64,000 nt of DNA. Origin: Bradyrhizobium sp. Arg816 (GTDB taxonomy: Bacteria; Pseudomonadota; Alphaproteobacteria; Rhizobiales; Xanthobacteraceae). The notes beneath the pieces were generated by a model. That model had not been told where the DNA came from and made no database searches. It saw only the letters and a program-made list of their open reading frames with translations. The translations under genes were made by a program, and so were the position numbers. The stretch is taken from positions 1-64,000 of the forward strand of contig NZ_JAPRAQ010000017.1 of NCBI RefSeq assembly GCF_029989365.1. The letters are read 5' to 3'. Shown here piece by piece: positions 7,994 through 16,621 of the stretch (within the stretch, counting starts at the first letter, position 1; every line of letters begins with the position of its first letter).

Positions 7994-9079
7994 CTACTGA
8001 ACCTTCTCGGTCCGCGGCGCCTGCTTGGACTGCAGGAAGTAGATGATCTCGGCGACCGGCCGGAAAAACTCCGCCGGGATCACCTGGTCGACCTGAACCG
8101 CCTCATAGAGCGCGCGCGCCAGCGCCTTGTTTTCGATCACCGGGATCCGGTTCTGCTCCGCGACTTCGCGGATCTTGAGCGCGATCACGTCCATGCCCTT
8201 GGCGACGACCATGGGCGCGGCGTTTTCCTCGCGCTTGTAGCGCAGCGCGATCGCGAAGTGCGTCGGGTTCGCGATCACCAGCGTCGCGCGCGAGGCAGAC
8301 GCGATCATGCGTTGGCGCGAACGGTCGCGCGCCAGCGAGCGCAGGCGCGCCTTGATCAGGGGATCGCCCTCCGCCTGCTTGTGCTCGTCCTTGATCTCCT
8401 GCTTGGTCATGCGCAGTTCGCGCCGCCAGTGGAACCGCGCCCAGGCGAGATCGATCGCGACCAGGACGATGGTGGCGATGCAGATCGCCGAGACGATCCG
8501 CATCGCGATGTTGAGAATCATCTCTGGCAGCGCGACCGGATCCGTGTACATCGCCTCGAACGCCCTAGCTTCGGACGAGCGCAGCACGAACACGACGACG
8601 ACCGTCACCGAGACGAGCTTGAACAGCGACTTGGCGAATTCGACCAGGCCCTGGGTTCCGAACAGCCGGCTCCAGCCGCTGATCGGGGAGATTCGCGACA
8701 GCTGCGGCTTGATGCGCTCCAGCACCAGGCGCGGCGCATTCTGCAGCAACGATGCGGCGAGGCCGAACACCGCCAGGGTGACGACCAGCGGCACCAGGAA
8801 TCGCAGCGCCTCGAGCCCCACCACCGTGAGCAGGTTGCGCGCCTCCGCACCGTTGCTGAGAGGGAAGCCCTCGGGATCGTCGAGCAGGCTCTTCAGCGTC
8901 GGCGTCAATTGCTGTACGCCCTGGCCGATCAGGAACGCCTGGATCACCATCAGCGCGGCCATCGAGGCGAAGATAGAAGCCTCCCGAGAGACCGGGATTT
9001 TGCCCTGTTCGAGCGAATCGCGGACTTTCTTCTCGGTCGGCTCTTCTGTCTTGCTCTCCTGATCGGATGTTTCTGCCAT
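7994..9079 (-). CDS. flhB: flagellar export switch protein FlhB
   Basis: Inner-membrane export-gate component that switches substrate class by autocleavage. It has 361 aa: N-terminal basic segment with EEPTEKKVRDS, four membrane helices (about 33-55, 85-112, 150-167, 190-213), a cytoplasmic linker, and the autocleavage motif NPTH at residues 271-274 followed by YKREENAAPMVVAKGMD. All key residues are present. It lies between fliG and flgB. Confidence 0.98.
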   Translation of the reverse strand: MAETSDQESKTEEPTEKKVRDSLEQGKIPVSREASIFASMAALMVIQAFLIGQGVQQLTPTLKSLLDDPEGFPLSNGAEARNLLTVVGLEALRFLVPLVVTLAVFGLAASLLQNAPRLVLERIKPQLSRISPISGWSRLFGTQGLVEFAKSLFKLVSVTVVVVFVLRSSEARAFEAMYTDPVALPEMILNIAMRIVSAICIATIVLVAIDLAWARFHWRRELRMTKQEIKDEHKQAEGDPLIKARLRSLARDRSRQRMIASASRATLVIANPTHFAIALRYKREENAAPMVVAKGMDVIALKIREVAEQNRIPVIENKALARALYEAVQVDQVIPAEFFRPVAEIIYFLQSKQAPRTEKVQ

Positions 9080-9092
9080 GCCCGTTCAGCGG

Positions 9093-10133
9093 TCAGCGGA
9101 AGACCAGCTCATCCTCCTGCTCGGGGTTGAGCTCGATTTCGCCCTTTTCCGCCAGGTCGAGTGCAAGGTCGGTGATGACGCGGCGCGCCTCCAGCACGTC
9201 GCGCTGGTTCGACGGCTCGCCGATGGCGAGTTCGTGCTCGACGACGCGGCGGACGCGCGAGGCAACCGAGGACAGGATAAGCTCGCGGAAATGCTTGTCC
9301 GTGCCCTTCAGCGCGATGACGATGCGATCGGTCGGCACCTGGTCGAAGATCATGGTGCGCGCCTTCGGGGTCAAATTGACCACGTCGTCGAAGGTGAACA
9401 GCAGTTCCTTCAGAACTTCGGCCGACTTCGGACGCTTCTCCGACAGGCTCTTCAGCATGTCCTCGATATGGCCGCGCTCCATCTTGTTGATGATGTCCGC
9501 GACGCGCGCGTAGGTGTCGGCGCCGAGGTTGCGGGCGAAATTGAGCGTCAGGTCCTCGTGCAAGGTCTTCTCGAGGACTTTCATGGCGTCGTCGACGATC
9601 GGCTTGAGGCTGAGGACGCGCCGCATCAGCTCGTTACGCAGGCTCGACGGCAGCTGGCTCATCACCTTGGCGGCGCAAGACGGCTTGACCTTGGACAGGA
9701 TCAGCGCCGCGGTTTGCGGATGCTCCTTGGAGAGGTACGTCGCCAGCGAGTTTTCCGACACCGACGAGACGCGGTCCCACACCGACCGGCTCGAATTGCC
9801 GAGCAGGTCCGACATGATTGCCGAGACCTGGTCGGCCGGCAGCACGTCGCCGAGCACGGCTTCGAGACCGCCGATGGTGCCGAGAATGTTGGCGCCCATC
9901 GAGAATTGCTGCGCGAACTCCTCGACGATCGACTCGAGCTCCTGCGCGGTGATCGGCCGCAGCTCGGCCGCAGCCTTGGTGACGATGCGGATATCCTGCG
10001 GCTCGAACTGCGAGAGCACGCTCGCGGCCGCCTGCCGGCCCATGGCCAGCAGGAGTGCCGCGACCTTTTCCGTTCCGCCCAGCGTGGCAACGCCTCGCTG
10101 CTTGATAGGAGCGACGCCGACCTGTGCCGCCAT
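9093..10133 (-). CDS. fliG: flagellar motor switch protein FliG
   Basis: C-ring protein that transmits torque from the stator and links to the MS ring. At 346 aa it has the N-terminal MS-ring binding domain, the middle domain with the EHPQT motif (about residues 135-139), and the C-terminal charged torque helix region (about 280-310) containing RIVIALKGTDKHFRELI and ASRVRRVVEHEL. The C-terminus ends EDELVFR. It starts 2 bp downstream of the fliN stop. Confidence 0.98.
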   Translation of the reverse strand: MAAQVGVAPIKQRGVATLGGTEKVAALLLAMGRQAAASVLSQFEPQDIRIVTKAAAELRPITAQELESIVEEFAQQFSMGANILGTIGGLEAVLGDVLPADQVSAIMSDLLGNSSRSVWDRVSSVSENSLATYLSKEHPQTAALILSKVKPSCAAKVMSQLPSSLRNELMRRVLSLKPIVDDAMKVLEKTLHEDLTLNFARNLGADTYARVADIINKMERGHIEDMLKSLSEKRPKSAEVLKELLFTFDDVVNLTPKARTMIFDQVPTDRIVIALKGTDKHFRELILSSVASRVRRVVEHELAIGEPSNQRDVLEARRVITDLALDLAEKGEIELNPEQEDELVFR

Positions 10134-10135
10134 GA

Positions 10136-10510
10136 TCAGGTATCACCCTGCCCCAGCGGTCCGACGATCTCCGTGAGCGAGACGCCGAAGCGGGAATTAT
10201 CCTCTTCGACGACAACCACTTCGCCGCGGGCAACGACGCGGCCATTGACCACGACGTCGACGGGCTCGCCGACGCGGTGATCGAGCGGAACCACCGCGCC
10301 GCGGCCAAGCTTCATCAGGTTCGCGACCGGAATGGTCGCTGATCCCAGCACCACCTGCATCGTGACGGGAATGCGCAGGATGGCATCGACGTTGGCGAAT
10401 TTGCCGGTTTCCTCCGCCGTGCGCGCGGCGATCTCCGCCAGCCGCTCCAGCGGAGACGCATCGGTCTCTCCCGATGCCGATGCAGACTCATATTCGAAAG
10501 ATTGCGCCAT
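10136..10510 (-). CDS. fliN: flagellar motor switch protein FliN
   Basis: C-ring subunit of 124 aa. The C-terminal SpoA-like domain (about residues 42-120) is complete: IPVTMQVVLGSATIPVANL, the LGRGAVVPLDHRVGEPVDVVVNGR strand-turn, and VVVVEEDNSRFGVSLTEI. The N-terminal 40 residues are variable. It is followed after 2 bp by fliG and preceded by a small membrane protein and fliM. Confidence 0.98.
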   Translation of the reverse strand: MAQSFEYESASASGETDASPLERLAEIAARTAEETGKFANVDAILRIPVTMQVVLGSATIPVANLMKLGRGAVVPLDHRVGEPVDVVVNGRVVARGEVVVVEEDNSRFGVSLTEIVGPLGQGDT

Positions 10511-10586
10511 TTGGTATCGCCTCTTGGTATTTCCGCTCCCGGAGCGCCGCGACGTTCCGATCGTACGTGTCCTGCAAGTCCCGAAT

Positions 10587-10901
10587 TCAATGCTTGTTCG
10601 CTTCGGCGCCGCTCACTGTTGCGGTCGGTTGGAGTCCGCTCCGCGCATCGAGCGCCGCGATCGCCTCGTGGGCCTGATCTATCTTCGTGCTCAGTACATT
10701 GGCGAGCCGGCTGAGATTTGCGGTGGAATCATGCGCGGCGGTGATGACGGTGTCGAAGGCACCCGCCGTCTCGTGAACGATGGTCGAGAACTCGCCCTGG
10801 TAGCTGCGCAGCCGCGCCAATTCACGGTGCATCCGGGTCACCCTCATGCTGGTGAACGCCAGCGCGATCAGCAGCACGGCATCAACGAGATAGGATATCA
10901 T
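10587..10901 (-). CDS. small flagellar-cluster membrane protein (DUF6468-like)
   Basis: Small protein of unknown role. The frame is open up to 10958, but the ATG at 10901 has the spaced ribosome binding site GGGAG and gives an N-terminal membrane helix MISYLVDAVLLIALAFTSM, so it is chosen; it overlaps the fliM 3' end by 20 bp. The remaining 85 residues form a likely coiled coil with TAGAFDTVITAAHDSTANLS and two more heptad-like segments. The position between fliM and fliN is shared with small DUF6468-type proteins of alphaproteobacteria (from memory), so a flagellar accessory role is likely but not shown. Confidence 0.7.
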   Translation of the reverse strand: MISYLVDAVLLIALAFTSMRVTRMHRELARLRSYQGEFSTIVHETAGAFDTVITAAHDSTANLSRLANVLSTKIDQAHEAIAALDARSGLQPTATVSGAEANKH

Positions 10902-11823
10902 CGACGAACTCCCGCTTCTGATCGACGGGATCCGCCACCTGCATGGCGTAATAGCCATCGAGCTGGCCGATCTGACACCAGAACAGCACCTGGTTGTTGC
11001 TCTCGAGCCGGGCCAGCGTGCGCGGCGTGGCCTCGAGCTCCAGAACCTGCCCCACCTTGAATTGCACGACGTCCTCGAGGGAAATCATCTTCTCGTCGAG
11101 CACCGCGCTCAGCGTCACTTCGGTACGGTGAACCTCGCTCTCCATCTGCTCGCGCCAGCGCGGATCAGCCGCGCGGCCGTCGCTGACGACGACGTGGGCG
11201 AGCTTCTGCCTGAGCGGATTGAGTGCGGAGTGCGGAATGATCAGGAACATCTGGCCGCCGCGATAGAGCGCCTGCACCATCATGTTCGCGCAGATCGACA
11301 TATTGCTGGCGCGCCCAATCGCGAGCGACGCCATCGCCGTCTCGACTCGCTCGACACGGAAGGTGACATTGGAGGTGCCGGCGAAGGCGCCCTGCAGCGC
11401 CTTGGCGAACCGCTCAAACAGCGCCTGGACCAGCCGGATCTCGATGTTCGAGAAGGTGCGTTCGACGTCGAGCGGCGGTTCGGCGCCGTCGGAGCCGAAC
11501 ATCGCCTCGACCATCGTGAACACGAAGTCGCGATCCAGCATGATGATGACGCGCGAGTCCCACTGCTCGGCATAGAGCACGGCGGCAACCGCGTTGCCCT
11601 CGTAGTCCTTGATGATGTCGCCGAGCGGGTCGTTGGTGATGCCGTTGACGGAGAAGTAGCACGGCGTTCCCGCCATCGGCTGCAGGCTGTCGGTGCACGA
11701 TGCCGCCATGCGATCGAAGATCACATTGAGCATCGGCATGCGTTCGATCGATATGCCGGCGGCGTCCAGCAGGTAGTTCGGCAGCTGCTTCCGCTGATCG
11801 ACGTCGAGGTCTTCCGTCATCAT
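10882..11823 (-). CDS. fliM: flagellar motor switch protein FliM (divergent N-terminus)
   Basis: C-ring subunit of 313 aa. The middle CheC-like domain (about residues 30-220) and the C-terminal SpoA domain (about 235-300, with RTEVTLSAVLDEKMISLEDV and FKVGQVLEL) identify it, as do the neighbours motA and fliN. The N-terminus MMTEDLDVDQRKQLPNYLLD does not show the LSQxEIDALL motif that binds phosphorylated CheY in enteric FliM, and the central GGxG motif is replaced by GSDG. The ATG at 11823 overlaps the motA stop by 4 bp. Confidence 0.93.
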   Translation of the reverse strand: MMTEDLDVDQRKQLPNYLLDAAGISIERMPMLNVIFDRMAASCTDSLQPMAGTPCYFSVNGITNDPLGDIIKDYEGNAVAAVLYAEQWDSRVIIMLDRDFVFTMVEAMFGSDGAEPPLDVERTFSNIEIRLVQALFERFAKALQGAFAGTSNVTFRVERVETAMASLAIGRASNMSICANMMVQALYRGGQMFLIIPHSALNPLRQKLAHVVVSDGRAADPRWREQMESEVHRTEVTLSAVLDEKMISLEDVVQFKVGQVLELEATPRTLARLESNNQVLFWCQIGQLDGYYAMQVADPVDQKREFVDDILSR

Positions 11824-12716
11824 GCGCGGGCAGCCTTCGGTTCAGCCTCGGTCGCGACGGCCTTGGGACCTGCGATCGTCTCGTTCTCGACCACGTCGAT
11901 CGACGGCCGTTCGCCGCTCGCGATCATCTTGCGACCGTGCTCGACGGCGATCTGCGGCATGGCGCCGTTCATGAACGCCAGGAGCGTCTGCTTGACGATG
12001 ATGTACGGCCGGCAGCGCTTCTCTCGCGTCATCTTGATCTTGAGCGCGAAGGGCGAGAGGACGCCGTAGGACAGGAAGATGCCGGCGAAGGTGCCGACGA
12101 GCGCCGCGCCGATGAAGCCGCCGAGGAGCTTCGGCGACTGGTCGAGCGCGCCCATGGCCTTGATGACGCCGAGCACGGCGGCGACGATGCCGAGAGCCGG
12201 CAGCGCCTCGGACACGACCACCATCGAATTGTAGGGCGCCAGCTTGGCCTTCACGATGGTGTGGATCTCTTCATCCATCAACGCTTCGATCTCGTGCGTG
12301 CGCGCATTGCCCATGATGATGAGGCGGACATAGTCGCAGATGAACTGCAGCAACGGCGGATCCCCGAGCACGCTCGGAAACGCCTTGAAGATCTCCGAGG
12401 ACGAGGGATCGTCGATATGCGCCTCGACCTCGTTGCGGCCCTTGCCCCGCAGCTCCCGCATCAGGGCATGGAGCGCTCCGAGCAGATCGAGGTAATAGCG
12501 CTCACTCGGCACCGCGCCGGTGATGGCCTGCATGCAGGCCACGCCGGTATCAACGACCGTTTTCCACGGATTGGCGACGATGAAGGTGCCGATCGCGGTG
12601 CCCATGATGATCACGAATTCCCACGGCTGCATGAGCACGGCCAGATGCCCGCCCATGGCGGCAAATCCGCCGAGCAGTGCCGCTACCGTGATGAAAATCC
12701 CCACGAAACTGAGCAA
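11820..12716 (-). CDS. motA: flagellar motor stator protein MotA
   Basis: Proton-channel stator subunit in the inner membrane. The frame is open to 12869, but that would overlap the divergent gene. The TTG at 12716 has a GGAG ribosome binding site 7 nt away and gives LLSFVGIFITVAALLGGFAAMGG, which aligns with the very start of known MotA proteins; the protein is then 298 aa, the family length. Four membrane segments, the cytoplasmic loop with DDPSSSEIF and HEIEALMDEEI, and the conserved prolines in ALPALG and LSPFA are present. No motB is adjacent in the window. Confidence 0.92.
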   Translation of the reverse strand: MLSFVGIFITVAALLGGFAAMGGHLAVLMQPWEFVIIMGTAIGTFIVANPWKTVVDTGVACMQAITGAVPSERYYLDLLGALHALMRELRGKGRNEVEAHIDDPSSSEIFKAFPSVLGDPPLLQFICDYVRLIIMGNARTHEIEALMDEEIHTIVKAKLAPYNSMVVVSEALPALGIVAAVLGVIKAMGALDQSPKLLGGFIGAALVGTFAGIFLSYGVLSPFALKIKMTREKRCRPYIIVKQTLLAFMNGAMPQIAVEHGRKMIASGERPSIDVVENETIAGPKAVATEAEPKAARA

Positions 12717-12762
12717 CGCGCCACTCCATCGCCGATCCCACCGGGAATATCTAGTCGGCGAC

Positions 12763-12805
12763 GCTTGCGCGAGGCTGGCTTCGTGGTCGCCAGCCCCGCG
12801 CAAGC
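12763..12805. promoter_or_regulatory. 17-bp palindrome in the motA/DUF1217 divergent region
   Basis: GCTTGCGCGAGGCTGGC (12763-12779) and GCCAGCCCCGCGCAAGC (12789-12805) are inverted copies matching at 16 of 17 positions with a 9-bp centre. They lie in the 142-bp gap between the start of motA (minus strand) and the start of the DUF1217 gene (plus strand). Between two divergent starts a terminator is not expected, so a shared operator for a flagellar regulator is the more natural reading. The regulator is not identified. Confidence 0.5.
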
Positions 12806-12858
12806 ATTTCGCGGCAGCTTGAGACGATGTCGCAACGGCGGCCAGAGGGGCGCGTGCA

Positions 12859-13659
12859 ATGCTATCCACGATCGCGGACTACACCAGACTGACCAAGGAC
12901 ATGGGCAAATCGCTGACGCAGGTCGCGACCCAGCCGGACGTCAGCCGCGACACCGATTATTTTCTCAGCCATATCGGCAATGTGAAGACGATCGACGACT
13001 TCCTGAAGGACTATCGCCTCTATTCCTACGCGATGAAGGCCTTTGGTCTCAGCGATATGACCTATGCCAAGGCGTTCATGCGCAAGGTGCTGACCGAAGG
13101 TGTCTCCGACTCCAAGAGCTTCGCCAACAAGCTGACCGACACCCGCTACCGGCAATTCGCCGCCGCCTTCAATTTCGCCGCCCTCGGCGACAAGGCGACC
13201 CAGACCGCCGCGGCCACCACCGGTACGGCGTCCCAATACGTCACGCAGACGATGGAGGAGAAGGCCGGCGACCAGAACGAGGGTCTGCGGCTGGCGCTCT
13301 ATTTCACCCGCAAGGCCTCCACCGTCAGCACCTCCTACCAGATCCTCGCCGACAAGGCGCTGACGCAGGTGGTCCAGACCGCGCTCGGCCTGCCGTCGAC
13401 CATCAGCGCGGCGAACATCGACGCCCAGGCCAAGTTGATCGCGAGCAAGATCGACCTCAGCGATTTCCAGGACCCGGCCAAGGTCACCAAGTTCGTGCAG
13501 CGCTTCGCCGCGATGTGGGATGCGACCCAGGCCCAGAACGACATCAACAATGGCAACTCGACCAACTCCGCGCTGGTCCTGATCGGCGGCGCGTCGTCGA
13601 TGGCCGGCATGGATACCGACATGCTCACGAAGCTTCAGTCCATCCGGCTCGGAAAGTAA
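12859..13659 (+). CDS. DUF1217 flagellar-region protein
   Basis: Protein of 266 aa found in flagellar clusters of Rhizobiales (DUF1217, family knowledge); function unknown. The N-terminal half has DYFLSHIGNVKTIDDFLKDYRLYSYAMKAFGL features, and the rest is helical with repeated Ala/Asp-rich segments, in keeping with a filament- or hook-associated protein. It lacks a signal peptide. The ATG at 12859 has an AGAGGGG ribosome binding site. It begins a plus-strand run with flgF (3 bp downstream) and fliI, divergent from motA. Confidence 0.85.
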   Translation: MLSTIADYTRLTKDMGKSLTQVATQPDVSRDTDYFLSHIGNVKTIDDFLKDYRLYSYAMKAFGLSDMTYAKAFMRKVLTEGVSDSKSFANKLTDTRYRQFAAAFNFAALGDKATQTAAATTGTASQYVTQTMEEKAGDQNEGLRLALYFTRKASTVSTSYQILADKALTQVVQTALGLPSTISAANIDAQAKLIASKIDLSDFQDPAKVTKFVQRFAAMWDATQAQNDINNGNSTNSALVLIGGASSMAGMDTDMLTKLQSIRLGK

Positions 13660-13662
13660 GTC

Positions 13663-14391
13663 ATGCAATCGGCTCTCTATGTAGGATTGTCGGCGCAGGT
13701 CGCCCTCGAAAAGCGCCTCCAGACGATCGCCAACAACGTCGCCAACGTCAACACGGCGGCATTCCGCACCGACGTCGTGAAGTTCGAGACCGTTCTGTCG
13801 AAGGCCGGCGCGAACCCGGTCGCCTTCTCCTCGCCCGGTGACAACATCATCTCGCGCGAGATGGGCAGCATCACCGAGAGCGGCAACCCGCTCGACGTCG
13901 CCGTGGTCGGACAGGGCTGGATCGCCTTCGCCGGCCCGAACGGCACGGTCTATACGCGCGACGGCCGACTCCAGATCGCCCCCAACGGCGATCTTCAGAC
14001 CGTGTCCGGCTTCCCCGTGATCGATGCCGGCGGCGCGCAGATCACGCTCGATCCGAACGGCGGACCGATCGCGATCGCCCGCAGCGGCGCGATCACCCAG
14101 GACAACAACGAGATCGGTTCCATCGGCCTGTTCAACATTCCCGCCGATGCCAATCTCGAGCGCTACGGTAATTCCGGCATCACGCCGGACCGGCCCGCGA
14201 CCGCCATCGCCGATTTCTCCCGCGACGGCTTCAAGCAGGGCTATGTCGAGGGTTCCAGCGCCAATCCGATGATGGAATTGACGAAGCTGATCGCGGCTTC
14301 GCGCGCCTTCGACGGCACCAATTCGATGATCGAGGGCACCGAGAGCTCGCTCCAGAACGCAATCCGGACGCTGGGCGAGCCGGGCAAATAG
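13663..14391 (+). CDS. flgF: flagellar proximal rod protein FlgF
   Basis: Rod protein of 242 aa. The N-terminal motif VALEKRLQTIANNVANVNTA (about residues 10-29), the central GNPLDVAVVGQGWIAF segment and the C-terminal NPMMELTKLIAASRAFDGTNSM helix identify it as FlgF rather than FlgG, which is present elsewhere in the cluster. It starts 3 bp after the DUF1217 stop with a GGAAAG ribosome binding site. Confidence 0.97.
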   Translation: MQSALYVGLSAQVALEKRLQTIANNVANVNTAAFRTDVVKFETVLSKAGANPVAFSSPGDNIISREMGSITESGNPLDVAVVGQGWIAFAGPNGTVYTRDGRLQIAPNGDLQTVSGFPVIDAGGAQITLDPNGGPIAIARSGAITQDNNEIGSIGLFNIPADANLERYGNSGITPDRPATAIADFSRDGFKQGYVEGSSANPMMELTKLIAASRAFDGTNSMIEGTESSLQNAIRTLGEPGK

Positions 14392-14439
14392 ACTTGCAAG
14401 TAGACTGCGCTGCATGCGCATTGAGGGTGGACGGTTTCC

Positions 14440-15765
14440 TTGAACGCTCTTCGGCAACTCGAGTGGGCGCTGCTGGAGCTTCAGCAGAGCACTCCCCTGG
14501 CCAGCGTCAGCGGCGCGATCTCCGAGATCGCTCCGACGCATTTTCGCGTCTCCGGCCTGTCGCGCTTCGTCAGGCTTGGTGAACTGATCGGCGTCAACTC
14601 CGGCGGCAAGCCCCAGATCGGCGAGGTGGTGCGGATCGACAACGAGGGCATCATCGCCAAGCCGTTCGACCGGCAGTTCGCCGGCGGCCTCGGCTCGGTC
14701 GCCTACCGGATGCCGCCACTGTCCTTCGCGCCCGATCCGAGCTGGAAGGGCCGCGTCATCAACGCGCTCGGCGCGCCGCTTGACGGACAAGGTCCCCTCA
14801 CCCCGGGATCCCGCACCGTCTCGGCGGAGGCCGAGGCGCCGGCGGCCATGAAGCGGGCGCGCGTCCACAAGCCGCTGCGCACCGGCGTGCGCGTCATCGA
14901 CCTGTTCGCCCCGATCTGCGCCGGCCAGCGCGTCGGCATCTTTGCCGGCTCCGGCGTCGGCAAGTCGACGCTGCTGGCGATGCTGGCCCGCAGCCAGGGC
15001 TTTGACACCGTCGTGCTGGCGCTCGTCGGCGAACGCGGCCGCGAGGTGCGCGAATTCATCGAGGACGTGCTCGGCGCCAACCGCAGCCGCGCCATCACCA
15101 TCGTATCGACGGGAGATGAAAGCCCGATGATGCGGCGGCTGGCGCCGAAGACCGCCATGGCGGTCGCCGAATATTTCCGCGACCGGGGCGAATCGGTCCT
15201 GCTGGTGGTCGATTCGATCACCCGTTTCGCCCATGCCGCCCGCGAGGTCGCCCTCGCCGCCGGCGAGCCTGCGGTCGCCCGCGGTTACGCACCGACGGTC
15301 TTCACCGACCTGCCCCGCCTGCTGGAGCGCGCCGGCCCCGGCGAGGAGGGATCCGGGACGATTACCGGCATTTTCTCCGTGCTGGTCGACGGCGACGATC
15401 ACAACGAGCCGATCGCCGACACCATCCGCAGCACCCTCGACGGCCACATCGTGCTCTCCAGGCACATCGCCGACCAGGCGCGCTATCCCGCCGTCGACGT
15501 TCTGGCCTCGGTCTCCCGCCTCGCCCACAACGTCTGGGACCCCGAGGAGCGCGAATTGGTGAGCAAGCTGCGCACCATGATCGCCAAATACGAGGACACG
15601 CGCGACCTTCGCCTGATGGGCGGATATCAGTCGGGGCGTGATTCGGGCCTCGACCAGGCCGTCGACATGGTTCCGAAAATCTACGGCGCCATGCGGCAGG
15701 ACGCCTCCGCAGGGCCGAGCGCCGATCCATTCCGCGAGCTGCGAGACATGCTCAAGGGCGACTAG
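14440..15765 (+). CDS. fliI: flagellum-specific ATPase FliI
   Basis: Cytoplasmic ATPase that energises flagellar type III export. It has 441 aa, with a Walker A motif FAGSGVGKST (residues 168-177), a Walker B strand VLLVVDSITRFA (about 252-263) and the ARGYAPTVFTDLPRLLERAG region typical of FliI/SctN. The start is a TTG at 14440 behind a GAGGGTGGA ribosome binding site; the ATG at 14414 leads only to a stop. The usual partner fliJ is not seen downstream. Confidence 0.97.
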   Translation: MNALRQLEWALLELQQSTPLASVSGAISEIAPTHFRVSGLSRFVRLGELIGVNSGGKPQIGEVVRIDNEGIIAKPFDRQFAGGLGSVAYRMPPLSFAPDPSWKGRVINALGAPLDGQGPLTPGSRTVSAEAEAPAAMKRARVHKPLRTGVRVIDLFAPICAGQRVGIFAGSGVGKSTLLAMLARSQGFDTVVLALVGERGREVREFIEDVLGANRSRAITIVSTGDESPMMRRLAPKTAMAVAEYFRDRGESVLLVVDSITRFAHAAREVALAAGEPAVARGYAPTVFTDLPRLLERAGPGEEGSGTITGIFSVLVDGDDHNEPIADTIRSTLDGHIVLSRHIADQARYPAVDVLASVSRLAHNVWDPEERELVSKLRTMIAKYEDTRDLRLMGGYQSGRDSGLDQAVDMVPKIYGAMRQDASAGPSADPFRELRDMLKGD

Positions 15766-16621
15766 CCGGGCCGGGACGGGCGCGCGGCTCCCGCGATTTC
15801 GCATTGCTCGTTACTTCGACAGCCGTTGGCGCATGCCGCCACGCTGCCGGCGCATGCACACCCATGGCTGCCACCGCTTCCTCTCGGGAGCGTTTCAACC
15901 GTTCGGAGGCGCGTGGTCGGCCGCGTGGCAGGCAGACGAACCGTCGATTCTCCGAATCGCGCCCACAACAACCGCCGCGTGTAATCCCTGTGGGTTCCCC
16001 CGAGAAACTCTCCCGTAGATCGCACAAGTTGTGGATGACTCATCAACGCAGATCGCCTCTGTCATGCACAAGCTTCGATCAATTTGCATCAACGGCAGAC
16101 ATCAACATGCCGTGCAATCAAACCGTCGTATAGTTGCGTGCATGGTGCGTGAGGGACAGTGTATTGTGTTCACCATCATGTGTCCCTGGAGGCGAGATTG
16201 TCTTGAACGTTACATTCGCCTGCGGCGACATCCAGTCTCCAAGAGCGTCTCTGCTTGCTTTTGTTGAGAAGCTCATTCATCGTTTCGGTGGAATACAAGA
16301 AACGTCTGCGTGTGACTTGAACTTCAGAGGCTAAGGTTGAACAATACCGATCCATCGTCCGGCTGTGACGGCAACTCGGGCTTTCGTTCGACGACGCCAC
16401 GATTGGCACACCATCATCGACACAGCTTCTCGCGCCGTATCTCGCAGGGTCCATCTGTCGAGGCCGGTGGCAGAACGGTCCGTGCTTTCGCGCGAGAGCC
16501 GGGCCGTGCGTATGTGTCGGATATTGTGGTTGGTACGGCTTCTCGCGAAGGACTCGTGCGCAACGACGGAAGGCGGCTCCGGGGCGCCGCAGACGTGATA
16601 CCCGGGGCAAGGTAGGAATTC
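15766..16621. other. 856-bp gene-poor region between fliI and the MarR gene
   Basis: No convincing gene of normal size is seen. Short frames on both strands lack family features. The segment from about 16020 to 16340 is richer in A+T than its surroundings and holds a possible small ORF (16203-16334) and an imperfect palindrome TTGCA...ACGGCA / TGCCGTGCAA around 16084-16118. A fliJ gene, normally next to fliI, could not be found here even as fragments. Confidence 0.5.
16203..16334 (+). CDS. possible 43-aa small protein
   Basis: A TTG at 16203 is preceded by the strong ribosome binding site GGAGGCGAG and opens a 43-codon frame beginning LNVTFACGDIQSPRAS and ending CDLNFRG. Codon use is unlike neighbouring genes, with many A/T third positions, which may mean either a recently acquired or a non-coding sequence. 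No family is recognised. It could be a leader or small protein linked to the MarR gene 290 bp downstream. Confidence 0.2.
   Translation: MNVTFACGDIQSPRASLLAFVEKLIHRFGGIQETSACDLNFRG

Noticed and set aside
11937..13841. 634-codon open frame on the plus strand
   Set aside because: Covers motA antisense and the DUF1217/flgF genes out of frame.
12862..15804. 980-codon open frame on the minus strand
   Set aside because: It lies wholly antisense to the DUF1217 gene, flgF and fliI; the sequence is Arg/Gly/Asp-rich without family features, a usual by-product of high-G+C codon use.
16025..16036. DnaA box-like TGTGGATGA
   Set aside because: Single site with a mismatch and no origin features around it.
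16390..16410. Sigma-54-like TGGCAC before the MarR gene
   Set aside because: No TTGCA element follows at the required distance.
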